Notes: generated from the sequence alone by a model not told the origin. A stretch of 64,000 bases of DNA from an uncultured Kordiimonas sp. (GCA_947500295.1 CANMRM010000001.1:124001-188000), one strand, 5' to 3'; positions 36,007 to 45,624 are shown, numbered from the stretch's first letter. Translations and numbers: made by a program.

Positions 36007-37082
36007 CAAACGGACTTCATCCCCACCCGTCAAAAACATACATCACGCGGGCTCTTGCGGCATATGCGATTCATTGCCACCCCGTGCTGCCCGTTGTCTA
36101 TATCAATAACCCAAAAGCCGCATGCTCAACCGTCAAAGCCAGTTTGTGGTCCTATTTTGACGAAAAAACAGGTCGGCAAACATATGCGCCGGGTCGCAGC
36201 ATTCATATGAAATCCGGCGAGCCCTTTCTCTCCAACCTGCTTGACGAAGCGAGGCGGGAAAGGAAAAAAATGGTCCAAAAACCGTTTTTCAGTATCGCCA
36301 GAAACCCATACTCCCGCCTTCTATCTGCCTACTATCACAAAATCCTTGCCGGTGACCCGCCGGTTCTGGACTGGTTCTGTGAGCGCTTCTTTATGCGTCG
36401 GGAAAAAATTTCAGGCGAAAACATCCCATTGTCCTTGTTTCTAAAAATGCTCAACTGCGACGACCCGCTCCTTTTGAACGCGCACTTCAGACCCCAGAGT
36501 GTGAACCTCATGCTGCCCTATGCGAACCTGGACTTTCTCGGCCACGTGGAAAACATGACGGCAACAAAAGACTTTCTCTCCGATCATGGCATCACACCTG
36601 TAACAGCGAATGTCAGTGCGCCAAACTATCTGGATGGCGTGATACGGCAAATGGACGCCACATGCGCAAATCTGCTCCGCTCCCTCTACCAATCGGACTT
36701 CACGGGATTGGGTTATGACCCGAATGCTGGAATTTTCGATCCACCATCCGGGAGGCCACTACCCGGCGAAGGCCTCAGAAACATGATTGTAGAAGACCGC
36801 TTCGAAGACCGGCACCTCGCGCCGGAGCTGTCTTTCATACAAAAGCTTCAGGCAACGCCCGACTCCAGGTCCAAACTGGCATTGGCAGTTGGCACAAAGC
36901 ATGCACATAAAAACCGAAATATATTGCGAACGGTTCACGCTCTTTTTGTCCGGGAAGGTGAAGTTGAGCGTGCCAAACAAATCTGGGATTATTATTGTCA
37001 TTGTCTGACTGATCATTTACGGCATGTCGAAGACCCGTCAATCATTGATCGCGATGCCGTTGATAGTGCAACAGCCTGCTAG
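36003..37082 (+). CDS. Carbohydrate sulfotransferase family protein
   Basis: The 359-residue protein has the two PAPS-binding motifs of sulfotransferase family 2: the 5'-phosphosulfate loop VVYINNPKAACSTVKASLW and the 3'-phosphate motif FFSIARNPYSRLLSAYYHKI (Arg-Asn-Pro and following Arg). Such enzymes move sulfate from PAPS to a sugar hydroxyl. No signal peptide or membrane helix is clear. The C-terminal third is extended and of unknown role. It overlaps the GDP-mannose epimerase gene by four bases, so the substrate may contain the epimerised sugar; this is inference. Confidence 0.85.
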   Translation: MTNGLHPHPSKTYITRALAAYAIHCHPVLPVVYINNPKAACSTVKASLWSYFDEKTGRQTYAPGRSIHMKSGEPFLSNLLDEARRERKKMVQKPFFSIARNPYSRLLSAYYHKILAGDPPVLDWFCERFFMRREKISGENIPLSLFLKMLNCDDPLLLNAHFRPQSVNLMLPYANLDFLGHVENMTATKDFLSDHGITPVTANVSAPNYLDGVIRQMDATCANLLRSLYQSDFTGLGYDPNAGIFDPPSGRPLPGEGLRNMIVEDRFEDRHLAPELSFIQKLQATPDSRSKLALAVGTKHAHKNRNILRTVHALFVREGEVERAKQIWDYYCHCLTDHLRHVEDPSIIDRDAVDSATAC

Positions 37083-37123
37083 ATAATCCGTTCAAGACAC
37101 TCATAAATTGAGGAAAGATTTCT

Positions 37124-38692
37124 GTGACCCGAGCTTGCAAAAAGATCCCGGTGAAGGTGGTTCCTGAGGAAGGGTATTCGTTCGACGATTACCGCGACAT
37201 TATTCGCCTTGAATGCGAACGGATGGAGCGGATTGTGCGCACCCATGACTATATCCGTGAAGGCGATAAGTTTCTGGTTCCCGCGACAGAAAAAGCTGTG
37301 CCAAGCCTTGAGCCTGTCTCGCACGGGTCGGGCGCCAAGGTAGACTATTTCGAACGATACGGTGCCAACAATAGTTTTTACGGCGTACCCGTTAGACCAA
37401 ACCATACACCCTCAAAACGCAGTGGTCCGCCGCCGGCTTTTGCCCTAGCGGAATGGCCTGACCTGTCCGAAGAAGACAGGGTGCTCCAATCCAGGTTGGC
37501 GGACTATGATAAAGTTATCTGTCTTTCAGACCGCTTCTGGAGCAACCATCATCATATTTTGAACGCGCACGCCGACCAGACCACGAATGTCCGCTATGGC
37601 TGGGAACCGCAGATAGCGGCGATCCCTCTGGACTTGGCGACGAAAGCATTTCGCCATACAGCCTACACTTTCCAGTCCTGGTTATATTATCGAGCAACCT
37701 GCGAGACCGGGAAAATCCTTATCATTGCCACACCGGAACAAATGGCATGGATTGCGGAACACCATGACGATTTGTTGCCGTCATGCACAGACATTCTGGT
37801 TTCTGGTGCAGAGTTGGAACTGCGACCCTTCATGGACAACAACACAGCATTGCTGACCACCCGGGACGGGCTTTCGGCCTGCGTGGCGCCTGCCAGCAGG
37901 CTGTGCGCCACAAAAGAGCTGCATGCCGACCAGCAATCGCTGCCAAAAATTTCGGTTGTCGTCTGCAGCTACAATCAGGCGGACTATCTCGAACTTTGCC
38001 TGCGGTCGATCCTTGACCAGAAGTATCCAAATCTTGAACTGATCGTGGTGGACGGCAATTCAACCGATCACAGCAAGGAAATTCTCGAGCGATACCGCGG
38101 CCAGTGCACACATCTGTTGATAGAAGACGATGATGGCCAGTCAGATGCACTGAATAAGGGTTTCAGCCTGTCCAGCGGTGACGTCATGACGTGGGTCTGC
38201 AGTGACGATGGACTAGAGCCTGGCGCATTAATGCGGGTGGGGCTGGCCTTTGCAGCACAGCCTGACACCGACGTTTTGGTGGGCGGTTGCCGTCGAATTG
38301 ATGCGGAAGGCAACAATCTTTCCATTCACCACACCCATTTGCCATACCGCCAGCAGGTGCGGTTGAGTTTCGGCGACATGATCAGTTTTGGGCCCACCTG
38401 GTTGCGAAGCTTTTACTTCATTCAGCCAGAACTATTCTGGTCTCGGCGCATATGGGAAAAGTCCGGCGGTTACATCGTCAACCATATGTTCTTTGCGATG
38501 GATTATGAGTTGTTTTTGCGGTTTGCCCTGGCGGGTGCGCGGGCTTACCACATACCGCAATGCCTGGCGTTTGCGCTGGTCCATCAGGCGCAGAAATCTG
38601 CCCATGCCGGACGAAACCTGCCAACCATTCTTCGCATGATGCGCGAATTTGAAACTCTTTTTGCTGAATTGACCGAGGAACCCGGGCATTAA
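37124..38692 (+). CDS. Family 2 glycosyltransferase with N-terminal extension
   Basis: Of 522 residues, the C-terminal half (about 275-500) is a GT-A domain: ISVVVCSYNQADYLELCLRSIL, LELIVVDGNSTDHSKEIL, a DDGQSDALNKGF segment and VCSDDGLEPGAL. The first 270 residues do not match any domain I recognise; they carry His/Trp-rich stretches such as SDRFWSNHHHILNAH. The start is GTG at 37124 with GAGGAAAG upstream. It is followed one base later by the next glycosyltransferase. Confidence 0.82.
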   Translation: MTRACKKIPVKVVPEEGYSFDDYRDIIRLECERMERIVRTHDYIREGDKFLVPATEKAVPSLEPVSHGSGAKVDYFERYGANNSFYGVPVRPNHTPSKRSGPPPAFALAEWPDLSEEDRVLQSRLADYDKVICLSDRFWSNHHHILNAHADQTTNVRYGWEPQIAAIPLDLATKAFRHTAYTFQSWLYYRATCETGKILIIATPEQMAWIAEHHDDLLPSCTDILVSGAELELRPFMDNNTALLTTRDGLSACVAPASRLCATKELHADQQSLPKISVVVCSYNQADYLELCLRSILDQKYPNLELIVVDGNSTDHSKEILERYRGQCTHLLIEDDDGQSDALNKGFSLSSGDVMTWVCSDDGLEPGALMRVGLAFAAQPDTDVLVGGCRRIDAEGNNLSIHHTHLPYRQQVRLSFGDMISFGPTWLRSFYFIQPELFWSRRIWEKSGGYIVNHMFFAMDYELFLRFALAGARAYHIPQCLAFALVHQAQKSAHAGRNLPTILRMMREFETLFAELTEEPGH

Positions 38693-38693
38693 A

Positions 38694-39995
38694 ATGACTT
38701 CGTCCAGCTTCAAAGTTCTGCATGTGACCTTCAACTGGGGCAACGGCGGCGCCGCCATCGGCGCACGCAGGCTTTATGGCGCCATGAAAAAACACGGTGT
38801 TGACTGCGAGATGCTTGTTGTCCGGAACGAGCACCCCGGCAATCCGGAACCGCTTGTCTACGAACGACCGTTATGGCGAGTAAAGCTCGCAAACAAATTT
38901 TATGCCCGCCTCAACCGTTGGCATAAAACCGGCAGCCCTGTTCTGAAATCCTACAATCTAATGCCGACAGGCCTTGATAAGATCATCAACAACAGCAACG
39001 CTGATATCGTCCAGTGCCACTGGCTGGGTGCAAATGCCATATCCATTCCCGAGTTCGGGCGCCTGCGAAAGCCTGTTTTCTGGAAATTGCCGGACATGTG
39101 GGCCATCAGCGGCGCTGAGCACTACAACCTTCCGGAAGACAAACCGCGCCATGCACTCGGGTACAGTCGCGAAACACAGCAAAATCATGAACAGGGGTTT
39201 GACCTGAACAAGTGGGTCTGGCGCCACAAAATGCGACACTGGCGCTCTGAAGACCTTGATCTAAGCATCGTCTGCCCCAGCAACTGGTTGGCTGGATGCG
39301 TCCGCGACAGCAAACTGCTGGGCCAGCGCCCGGTCCGTCAGATTTTCAATCCGATCGACACCGGACTTTTCCAGCCCATGCAGAAACAGGAAGCCCTTGA
39401 TGCGCTTGGGCTCGGACATCTGGCTGGCAAAAAAATCATCTCCTTTGGTGCAGACGGCGCCACTACAGCACGGCGCAAAGGCTATCATCACCTGGTTCAG
39501 TCACTTGAGACCCTTGGCAAAATGCGAGACGATTGTGCCCTGCTGGTTTTCGGAGGCCCAAAACGCGACAAAGAGGACATGCACGGGATCGAGGCCTATT
39601 CGCTGGGTCTCATCGACGATGTGCGGCAAGTCGTCAAACTTTATTGTGCCAGCGATCTTTTTGTCCTGCCCACGGAACGCGATAATCTGCCCAATGTCAT
39701 CAAAGAATCCATGGCTTGCGGCACGCCGTGTGTCGCATTTGATGTCGGAGGCTGCCCGGACATGATCGAACATCAGGTGACCGGATATCTGGCCCGCCCC
39801 TTTGATACCGAGGATCTGGCGACCGGCATGGACTGGGTTTTGGAGAACAGTTCACCTGCCATGCGCGGAAAAGTTCGGGACATTGCTGCAGCTCGGCACG
39901 ACGAGAAAACAGCGGTGGTCAATTATCTCGATTATTACCAAACAGCTCTGCCTGATCATCCTGGATTGAAAAAACTGCGCGAAACCCTGGATTAA
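38694..39995 (+). CDS. Family 4 glycosyltransferase (GT-B)
   Basis: The 433-residue protein is a retaining GT4 enzyme: N-terminal KVLHVTFNWGNGGAAIGARRLYGAM and, in the C-terminal Rossmann half, the Glu-containing donor motif LPTERDNLPNVIKESMACGTPCVAFDVGGCPDMI. The middle region WKLPDMWAISGAEHYNLPEDKPR resembles colanic-acid type WcaC enzymes. The ATG starts one base after the previous stop. It ends 13 bp from the convergent minus-strand block. Confidence 0.88.
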   Translation: MTSSSFKVLHVTFNWGNGGAAIGARRLYGAMKKHGVDCEMLVVRNEHPGNPEPLVYERPLWRVKLANKFYARLNRWHKTGSPVLKSYNLMPTGLDKIINNSNADIVQCHWLGANAISIPEFGRLRKPVFWKLPDMWAISGAEHYNLPEDKPRHALGYSRETQQNHEQGFDLNKWVWRHKMRHWRSEDLDLSIVCPSNWLAGCVRDSKLLGQRPVRQIFNPIDTGLFQPMQKQEALDALGLGHLAGKKIISFGADGATTARRKGYHHLVQSLETLGKMRDDCALLVFGGPKRDKEDMHGIEAYSLGLIDDVRQVVKLYCASDLFVLPTERDNLPNVIKESMACGTPCVAFDVGGCPDMIEHQVTGYLARPFDTEDLATGMDWVLENSSPAMRGKVRDIAAARHDEKTAVVNYLDYYQTALPDHPGLKKLRETLD

Positions 39996-40008
39996 CCTGC
40001 ACCGACTA

Positions 40009-41604
40009 TCAGGAACGGCACTGGGCCTCCAACGCTGTTGTCGCCAAAGACAAAGACAGTGTCACGAGCGCCAGTTCATCCGACCGGCCTGTTGTTTGCC
40101 TTGACGGCAACTCAGCCTGCAGGCGGCGCAGGCAACAGACAAGGTCGGCCAACATATCATGTTCGATCGCTTCCTCAGGTTGTTTGTAGTGGGTGATAGA
40201 GGGGTCCCGGGTACCGGAAAACCGACGGGACCTGTTGGCAACAACCCGGGTCAATTCCTCCAGCGCCGCCGACGGCGTTTCGCCGGCAAGAAATTCCAGA
40301 AGCATAACGGCATGATCCCAGCGTTCATGGTCAACGAGACCGCACAAGATCACAACACAAAAGGTTGCGTAGCGATTGGTCATCTGCTCGGAGAGGTCTG
40401 ACGAACCCGCAATATGACGGGCCAAAGCTTCAAGTGGGTCCGGATCCAACACCCTGAGCGCATGCAATATTTCTGAGGGATAATCCCTGAAGCTGGAAAA
40501 ATGCGCCGCGTTTTTGTCAAGCAATGCATTCACCACCAGCGTCACTTCGTCATCTACTCCGCTGTTGTCTTTGTTGGCGGGTAAATCAGCCACGGTCGGT
40601 CTTTGCGACACGGGTGGCCCAAAGAGTTCTTCATATAGCTCAATGCTGGCTCCGGGCGATTTCGTTTCTTTTTGGGCAACCTCATGTGCAGCAGCAATGA
40701 AAGATGCCCAGTTCGGCGAACGCGGCTCAAGCCCAGCAACATCCGTCATGACGCTGTGGGAAGTCAGCCGCAGGTCGGGAATATTGTCATGATACATCGA
40801 CATGTCGGGACGGTCGGCATTGAAAACAACGTCGGGCGCCACGTTGCGGGGGCCCAGGTTCAAACAGCAAACAAACCGATCCAGACTCAGGTTGGCTATG
40901 CGCCAGGCCATATAGGGTATGATCGGTGGAAACACATCAGGGTTCAGGCGCCCGTCAGACCGGAAGCCGTCAAAAAAGAACCGCATATCCTGGCGCATAT
41001 TGCGATGTTCATAGCAATAAAGGAAAAGCGGCTCGGCCATGACATATTGAAGACCAAACCACCGGAACTCAGGTTCCATTTCAACGGGATTATAGTCGTT
41101 GGTGTAAAATGACTCGCACCAACCGATCAAATTCAGGGACTTTTTTGTTGCCGCGAAGTTGAACTCCTGGACCCTGCCGGGATGCAATACCGATATTTCC
41201 CCGCAAACGATGCGGCCCCGCAGCACATCGGACACTTTTCGGTCAGCGTCGATCAGTCGGTTCAGGTAGGCAACAACCTGTGGCAGAACACGGTTATAAT
41301 CTGTCCTGACCCGCACCAGAACATCATCATCGGAAAAATAGGGCATGGCCGCCAACAGGGACTTATATTGCTGCTCCATGAAACCAAACGATTTTCTTGA
41401 AGGCTGGCGAGTAACAACCAGCTCCACCGGACAACGCTGCAAAGCCTCAAAAATATCGCCGTGGGCTTCATGTTCCCAAACCACCACCACACAGCGCCCA
41501 TAATGACGCGTGGCCAGGGGCAATTGGCGAAGAACCAGCAACGCCTCCAACCCGCGCCCCCCGGCTATACTGCCGGTCATGATGAAGTTCAGCTTGTCAC
41601 CCAA
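40009..41604 (-). CDS. WavE-like LPS/glycan biosynthesis protein (tentative)
   Basis: The first 300 residues of this 531-residue protein resemble the WavE family: FIMTGSIAGGRGLEALLVLRQL, a QQYKSLLAAMPYF stretch followed by DDDVLVRVRTDYNRV with possible metal-binding Asp residues, and a conserved-looking HRNMRQDMRFFFDGFRSDGRLN. WavE proteins are putative glycosyltransferases in LPS core synthesis. The last 200 residues are helical and unassigned. The start is uncertain: TTG at 41604 (AAGG upstream) or ATG at 41580. It follows the methyltransferase by 30 bp. Confidence 0.55.
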   Translation of the reverse strand: MGDKLNFIMTGSIAGGRGLEALLVLRQLPLATRHYGRCVVVVWEHEAHGDIFEALQRCPVELVVTRQPSRKSFGFMEQQYKSLLAAMPYFSDDDVLVRVRTDYNRVLPQVVAYLNRLIDADRKVSDVLRGRIVCGEISVLHPGRVQEFNFAATKKSLNLIGWCESFYTNDYNPVEMEPEFRWFGLQYVMAEPLFLYCYEHRNMRQDMRFFFDGFRSDGRLNPDVFPPIIPYMAWRIANLSLDRFVCCLNLGPRNVAPDVVFNADRPDMSMYHDNIPDLRLTSHSVMTDVAGLEPRSPNWASFIAAAHEVAQKETKSPGASIELYEELFGPPVSQRPTVADLPANKDNSGVDDEVTLVVNALLDKNAAHFSSFRDYPSEILHALRVLDPDPLEALARHIAGSSDLSEQMTNRYATFCVVILCGLVDHERWDHAVMLLEFLAGETPSAALEELTRVVANRSRRFSGTRDPSITHYKQPEEAIEHDMLADLVCCLRRLQAELPSRQTTGRSDELALVTLSLSLATTALEAQCRS

Positions 41605-41633
41605 GGTATTGCCTTTTTTCCAATTCCACCTTG

Positions 41634-42422
41634 CTATTGCCTGCCGGAAATTTTTCGCTGGTCTGCCACTGAGGCGGTGTCTTCCGGAATCGGTCTGGCA
41701 AGCATTGCAAGCCTGCCTACCGGTTTTTGGCCCTTGGCAACAGCAGCGGGGCACGGCGGCTTAACGCGCCACAATTCTTCATGCACCGGCTCAAAGAGGC
41801 TGCGGATCAGCATCTCCTTGAGGCACAGGCGTGTTGGCGCCCAGGTGTCCGAAGGCCCATAAAAGTGATAGTTTCCTTCAAGTCCATTAAACGCCATGTA
41901 GGAGTTTTCATCATCGTCAATGAACGCCGTTTCAAGCAGCATGACGCCATCTTCACTAATCACCTTTCGAGCCTGGGCAAACGACAGCATGGGATCACGC
42001 AGGTGATACAGCAGGCCCAGATGGTGAAGGACATCATATTTTTCAGGCAAGCCGATTGTTGACAGGCGGGTGGTCAGCTCCTGAATGGGGACATTGCACA
42101 TGGGGATAACGTCTGATTCCAGAATTTCCCGGCAGAATAGCAGGTTACGGTAGCCCATCAGCCTCGCGTCCGAGGACACAACCATCGAGGCGCCTTTGCG
42201 CTCCGCACGGAACGCCCAGTAACCGTCCCATGAGGCCAAATCCAGGACCGTCTTGCCCTCATAGGAAATGGAGTCCATAACTGCACGTGTGCCGACCCAT
42301 TGATCATCAAAATCAAAGCCGGGGGTTACAATTCCATGGCCCAGATCAATTTTATGATACCAGGGCTTTAGCTCTTCGACCCGGCGTTCGATATAATCTG
42401 CTCTCGTTTCATCTGGTTTCAT
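41634..42422 (-). CDS. Class I SAM-dependent methyltransferase (DUF1698/CmoB-like)
   Basis: The 262-residue protein has the SAM-binding motif KTVLDLASWDGYWAFRAERKGASMVVSSD and a later LHHLGLLYHLRDPMLSFAQARKVI stretch, as in CmoB-like methyltransferases. Upstream of the SAM domain, WYHKIDLGHGIVTPG is also CmoB-like. Within a glycan locus it more probably methylates a sugar than a tRNA. The ATG at 42422 has GAAGAGA upstream. Confidence 0.85.
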   Translation of the reverse strand: MKPDETRADYIERRVEELKPWYHKIDLGHGIVTPGFDFDDQWVGTRAVMDSISYEGKTVLDLASWDGYWAFRAERKGASMVVSSDARLMGYRNLLFCREILESDVIPMCNVPIQELTTRLSTIGLPEKYDVLHHLGLLYHLRDPMLSFAQARKVISEDGVMLLETAFIDDDENSYMAFNGLEGNYHFYGPSDTWAPTRLCLKEMLIRSLFEPVHEELWRVKPPCPAAVAKGQKPVGRLAMLARPIPEDTASVADQRKISGRQ

Positions 42423-42499
42423 ATTTTATCTCTTCACATTCACAGGGTCAGACACTCCGTTGCCCATTCTCTTTGCTCGGGCTAGCGATCATGTCATGG

Positions 42500-43852
42500 T
42501 CAATAAAGACAGTCGTCGTCGTTCAATCCATATTCAGCCATTTGGCTCAAAACCTGGTCAAAATACATCGTGCCAATCAAAATGAGTGGTGCTCGTTCTT
42601 TCTGAGCCGCCAGTGCCCCTGGTTTTTGCACGGGAACCGGGAAAACCGGATCATGCCGGGGATCATGGTAGCTATCGATGGCACCCGTCAGGGTGATGCC
42701 ATGCCGCTCTAAAAAAATGTACAGCCTGCGGGCATAGGCGCCAGTACCCCACACGAAAAGCGGAAGGCCGTTCTCGAGAGATTGTGAAATGGCGCGACTA
42801 AAATCACGACAGGCGAAATCCTGCACCAAATCAATGGCTTCTTGCCACCTCCCGCTACCGCAAAGGTCCGACGCCTGCACCAGCAGCGACTTCACTGCAG
42901 CTGCGTCGACTTTTGTAAAGTCGCGGACCGGGAAAAACCGCTGCCACCGCCACAGCAACGACCGCAAGTCATCCATTACCTGAGCCGCGCTGGTGTTCTG
43001 ATCACCTTGAGCAAAGTGTAGATAGGCCACGAGTTCTCGACCATTGTCCGGCACAAATCTGCTGTGGTGGCTTTCCGCTGTTTCATCTGCAAGCCTGGCC
43101 ACTCGTTGATCTTCCAGATAGTGAGTGCTGCTGGAGTCGATAGTGCTAACCTCTTCAGGGCCAAGCTTCCTGTTATGCTGAGCAGCTGATCCGTGAGTGA
43201 TTTCTGCCCACTGGCCGCCATAGCCGTGTATCGGATGTAGCGCCGTCCGGGCGGACGATACATCGACTACTGGCACACCCTGAGATCCAGCATACCATAG
43301 CATCCAGTTGTCCCACATAGGCCGGCCAATTGAAAAAGGTGGAATGTCCTGGAACAATCCGCGCGAAAACAAGAACAGGTCGATGGCGTAAGGATAGTCC
43401 CAGCTGCCGGTAACGTCAGCGAGTGAACACAGCGTCTGGCCGATTTGAGGGTCGCTAAAGTCCAGCGCATGATTTAGGGCGACATTGAAGCGGCGTGTGG
43501 TCACGAGAAATGGTTGGCTGGCCATTTTTTCAGCAACAACGGACAGAGCATCAACCATCCCGGGAAGCAGGATAATGTCCGCGTTCAGGTAGGCTAAAAA
43601 ACGTGTCTTTGCCTGCTGCTCCGCGATCTCGAACAGATCACTGACAATCGGTAGACCATCAGGGTTGCGGGCGACATGGGGAACATGAGCAACACCAAGC
43701 TCCGCGGCCAGATCAGCAACGCCTGGCTCATCGCCAATCAGTAATACAGGAACACCAAGACCGTGCCATGAACAAATGGCGTTCCTTTGATGAACGGCAT
43801 TCACACCTTCAAACGGTTTGCAAGTCGTGAAGATCGTCAGCTCCGACATCAT
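42500..43852 (-). CDS. GT-A-like glycosyltransferase with C-terminal Rossmann-like domain
   Basis: The N-terminal part (about 1-230) looks like a GT-A enzyme: LTIFTTCKPFEGVNAVHQRNAICSW, TRFLAYLNADIILLPGMVDAL (DxD-like NAD) and WDNWMLWYAG. After a helical middle, the C-terminal 110 residues form a nucleotide-binding-like domain, LPLFVWGTGAYARRLYIFLERHG ... GAIDS ... PLILIGTMYF, similar to N-terminal domains of PglD-type and related sugar enzymes. The combination is uncommon to me. The ATG overlaps the preceding TPR-protein stop by four bases. Confidence 0.65.
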   Translation of the reverse strand: MMSELTIFTTCKPFEGVNAVHQRNAICSWHGLGVPVLLIGDEPGVADLAAELGVAHVPHVARNPDGLPIVSDLFEIAEQQAKTRFLAYLNADIILLPGMVDALSVVAEKMASQPFLVTTRRFNVALNHALDFSDPQIGQTLCSLADVTGSWDYPYAIDLFLFSRGLFQDIPPFSIGRPMWDNWMLWYAGSQGVPVVDVSSARTALHPIHGYGGQWAEITHGSAAQHNRKLGPEEVSTIDSSSTHYLEDQRVARLADETAESHHSRFVPDNGRELVAYLHFAQGDQNTSAAQVMDDLRSLLWRWQRFFPVRDFTKVDAAAVKSLLVQASDLCGSGRWQEAIDLVQDFACRDFSRAISQSLENGLPLFVWGTGAYARRLYIFLERHGITLTGAIDSYHDPRHDPVFPVPVQKPGALAAQKERAPLILIGTMYFDQVLSQMAEYGLNDDDCLY

Positions 43853-45624
43853 GACGCAACCGCTTTTTTCTGCAGGGTTTCATGTATGATTGCCCGAACC
43901 TGGGTTTCCGCGTCCTGCCAGAAATCAAAAGCCTCGCGCTCTTTTGAACCATAGGCAAACTGGTGAATACGGTTGTCGATCCAGCGCAAATTCGGTGCAT
44001 AAAAAAGCCGTTCTTCGTCGCGAGACGTACCGAAGTGCCACCATGGCCTGCCCCGGGCTAACAGCAACGTCTGCGGTCCAAGCGCCATGGAAAACATCTG
44101 GGTTGCGGTTGCCGGGCCGACAACAAAGTCCAGATTGTCCATGATCGCCAGATTGGCTTCAATATCCTGCTTCAGGTCAACGTCGTCCCAGCTATGAATG
44201 CGGCGTCCTGTGGCTGCATGAAACTCTTTCAGCTGCGAACCCACGTCGCCGTATTGCAGACAGATCAGGTCAACACCTTCCAATGCGGCAATGTCCCGCC
44301 AGAATGATACATCCGTATAGCCGCCAACCCGGTCATTGGCCTTGTTGCTCGATTCCCAGGAAACACCAATCTTGAGGCTACCCGGCAGCTGACCAAGTCT
44401 TTGCTGCCACTTGGCCTTCAAAGCAGGATCGGAGTGCAAATAGCCGCCTTCGTCCACCGGGATATCAAATCTGCGCGGACCCCAGGTGTATGGCCAGGTG
44501 GACGCAAGCGGACAGAAAAAATCAATCTCGATCGAGCCCTCTTCAACCATGCGGTCGATCGCAGAACATTTGCGATATGTGTGGCCATACAGGGTTTGCG
44601 TTTCGTACGCTTCGACGATTGCCTCCGGCATCAACCGTTTGAAAACGCTGACCAGTCGGGGCTCACAGGCCAGCACAAGCTGTTTTGCCTGCTGGTAAAT
44701 TTTTGGCAGGCTCTTGGCGAAAAAGACCTCATCACCGATGCCTTGTTCTCCGCAAACCAGCAGGGTTTTGTCGGACACGTCCTCACCTTGCCAGCTTGGA
44801 AAATCAAAGGCGAACTGGGTGTTCTGGCCACGCGCGCGCTCCGCCGACATGCGGCGTTCCCAATGAGGCCAGGCCAGCGCCACAAAGCCTTGCTCGAAAT
44901 GCAGGTTTGCGAGGCCGAGGTGGGTTTCCGTGCAGTCAGGATTGAGCGCCAGCGCCTTGTTCGAAAAGCTCAGGACAGTATCCCTGTCACTCTCGACCGA
45001 TGCAAGGTTGGACCAGAAGCGATAGTCAGATTCGTCGAGGCTGATAGCCTGCCGGAAAAAAGCACGCGCTTCGCCGAACATCTGCTTGGCCTTGGCGACC
45101 ACACCAAGGCTGTTCCAAAGCGGTGGATAGGATGGAAACAGGGCGACAGTGTCATTGAGCATGGCAAGCGCGTCGTCGTATTTTTCCTGGGCAATCTGTG
45201 CTGCGCCCAGATTGACATAGTAACTTGGCTCGGAGGGGTTAAGTGACAAAACCGTCCGCCATACTTTTTCGGCCACGTCATGCAGTGACATGTTCACCGC
45301 CATTTCCCCCATGATAGCCAGTAGCGTCTCATTGGGGCCATGGATGGCAAGCGCTTCTTCCAGCAGCTCGATCGCTTTGGGGCGTTCTCCGAGTTCGGTC
45401 AGCGTTTTCGACAACGCCACCATAATACCAAAACTTTTGGGTGCCAGCAGCCAGGCACGCCTTAACTCTGCTTCGGCCGACAGCCAGTCGGCGCGGTTGA
45501 AATGCTCCATGCCTGACTTGAGATGGACCCGGGCAGCGGACGAGAGTTTTTCCGTCGCGAACTCTTTTCCAACAAAGTTTCTTTTCGACAATGAACCGGG
45601 TTTCGAGGACGCGCCTGTCTTCAT
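43849..45624 (-). CDS. TPR protein with C-terminal GT-B-like glycosyltransferase domain
   Basis: The 591-residue protein begins with about seven TPR-type helix pairs (residues 35-265, for example YYVNLGAAQIAQEKYDDALAMLNDTVALFPSYPPLWNSLG), then a GT-B-like domain (LLVCGEQGIGDEVFFAKSLPKIYQQ, KIGVSWESS, DLICLQYGD, FVVGPATATQMFSMALG). This layout is shared with OGT-like and FlmG-type protein glycosyltransferases, in which TPRs bind the protein acceptor. The ATG at 45624 has GGAGG upstream and overlaps the previous stop by four bases. The acceptor is not known. Confidence 0.75.
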   Translation of the reverse strand: MKTGASSKPGSLSKRNFVGKEFATEKLSSAARVHLKSGMEHFNRADWLSAEAELRRAWLLAPKSFGIMVALSKTLTELGERPKAIELLEEALAIHGPNETLLAIMGEMAVNMSLHDVAEKVWRTVLSLNPSEPSYYVNLGAAQIAQEKYDDALAMLNDTVALFPSYPPLWNSLGVVAKAKQMFGEARAFFRQAISLDESDYRFWSNLASVESDRDTVLSFSNKALALNPDCTETHLGLANLHFEQGFVALAWPHWERRMSAERARGQNTQFAFDFPSWQGEDVSDKTLLVCGEQGIGDEVFFAKSLPKIYQQAKQLVLACEPRLVSVFKRLMPEAIVEAYETQTLYGHTYRKCSAIDRMVEEGSIEIDFFCPLASTWPYTWGPRRFDIPVDEGGYLHSDPALKAKWQQRLGQLPGSLKIGVSWESSNKANDRVGGYTDVSFWRDIAALEGVDLICLQYGDVGSQLKEFHAATGRRIHSWDDVDLKQDIEANLAIMDNLDFVVGPATATQMFSMALGPQTLLLARGRPWWHFGTSRDEERLFYAPNLRWIDNRIHQFAYGSKEREAFDFWQDAETQVRAIIHETLQKKAVAS

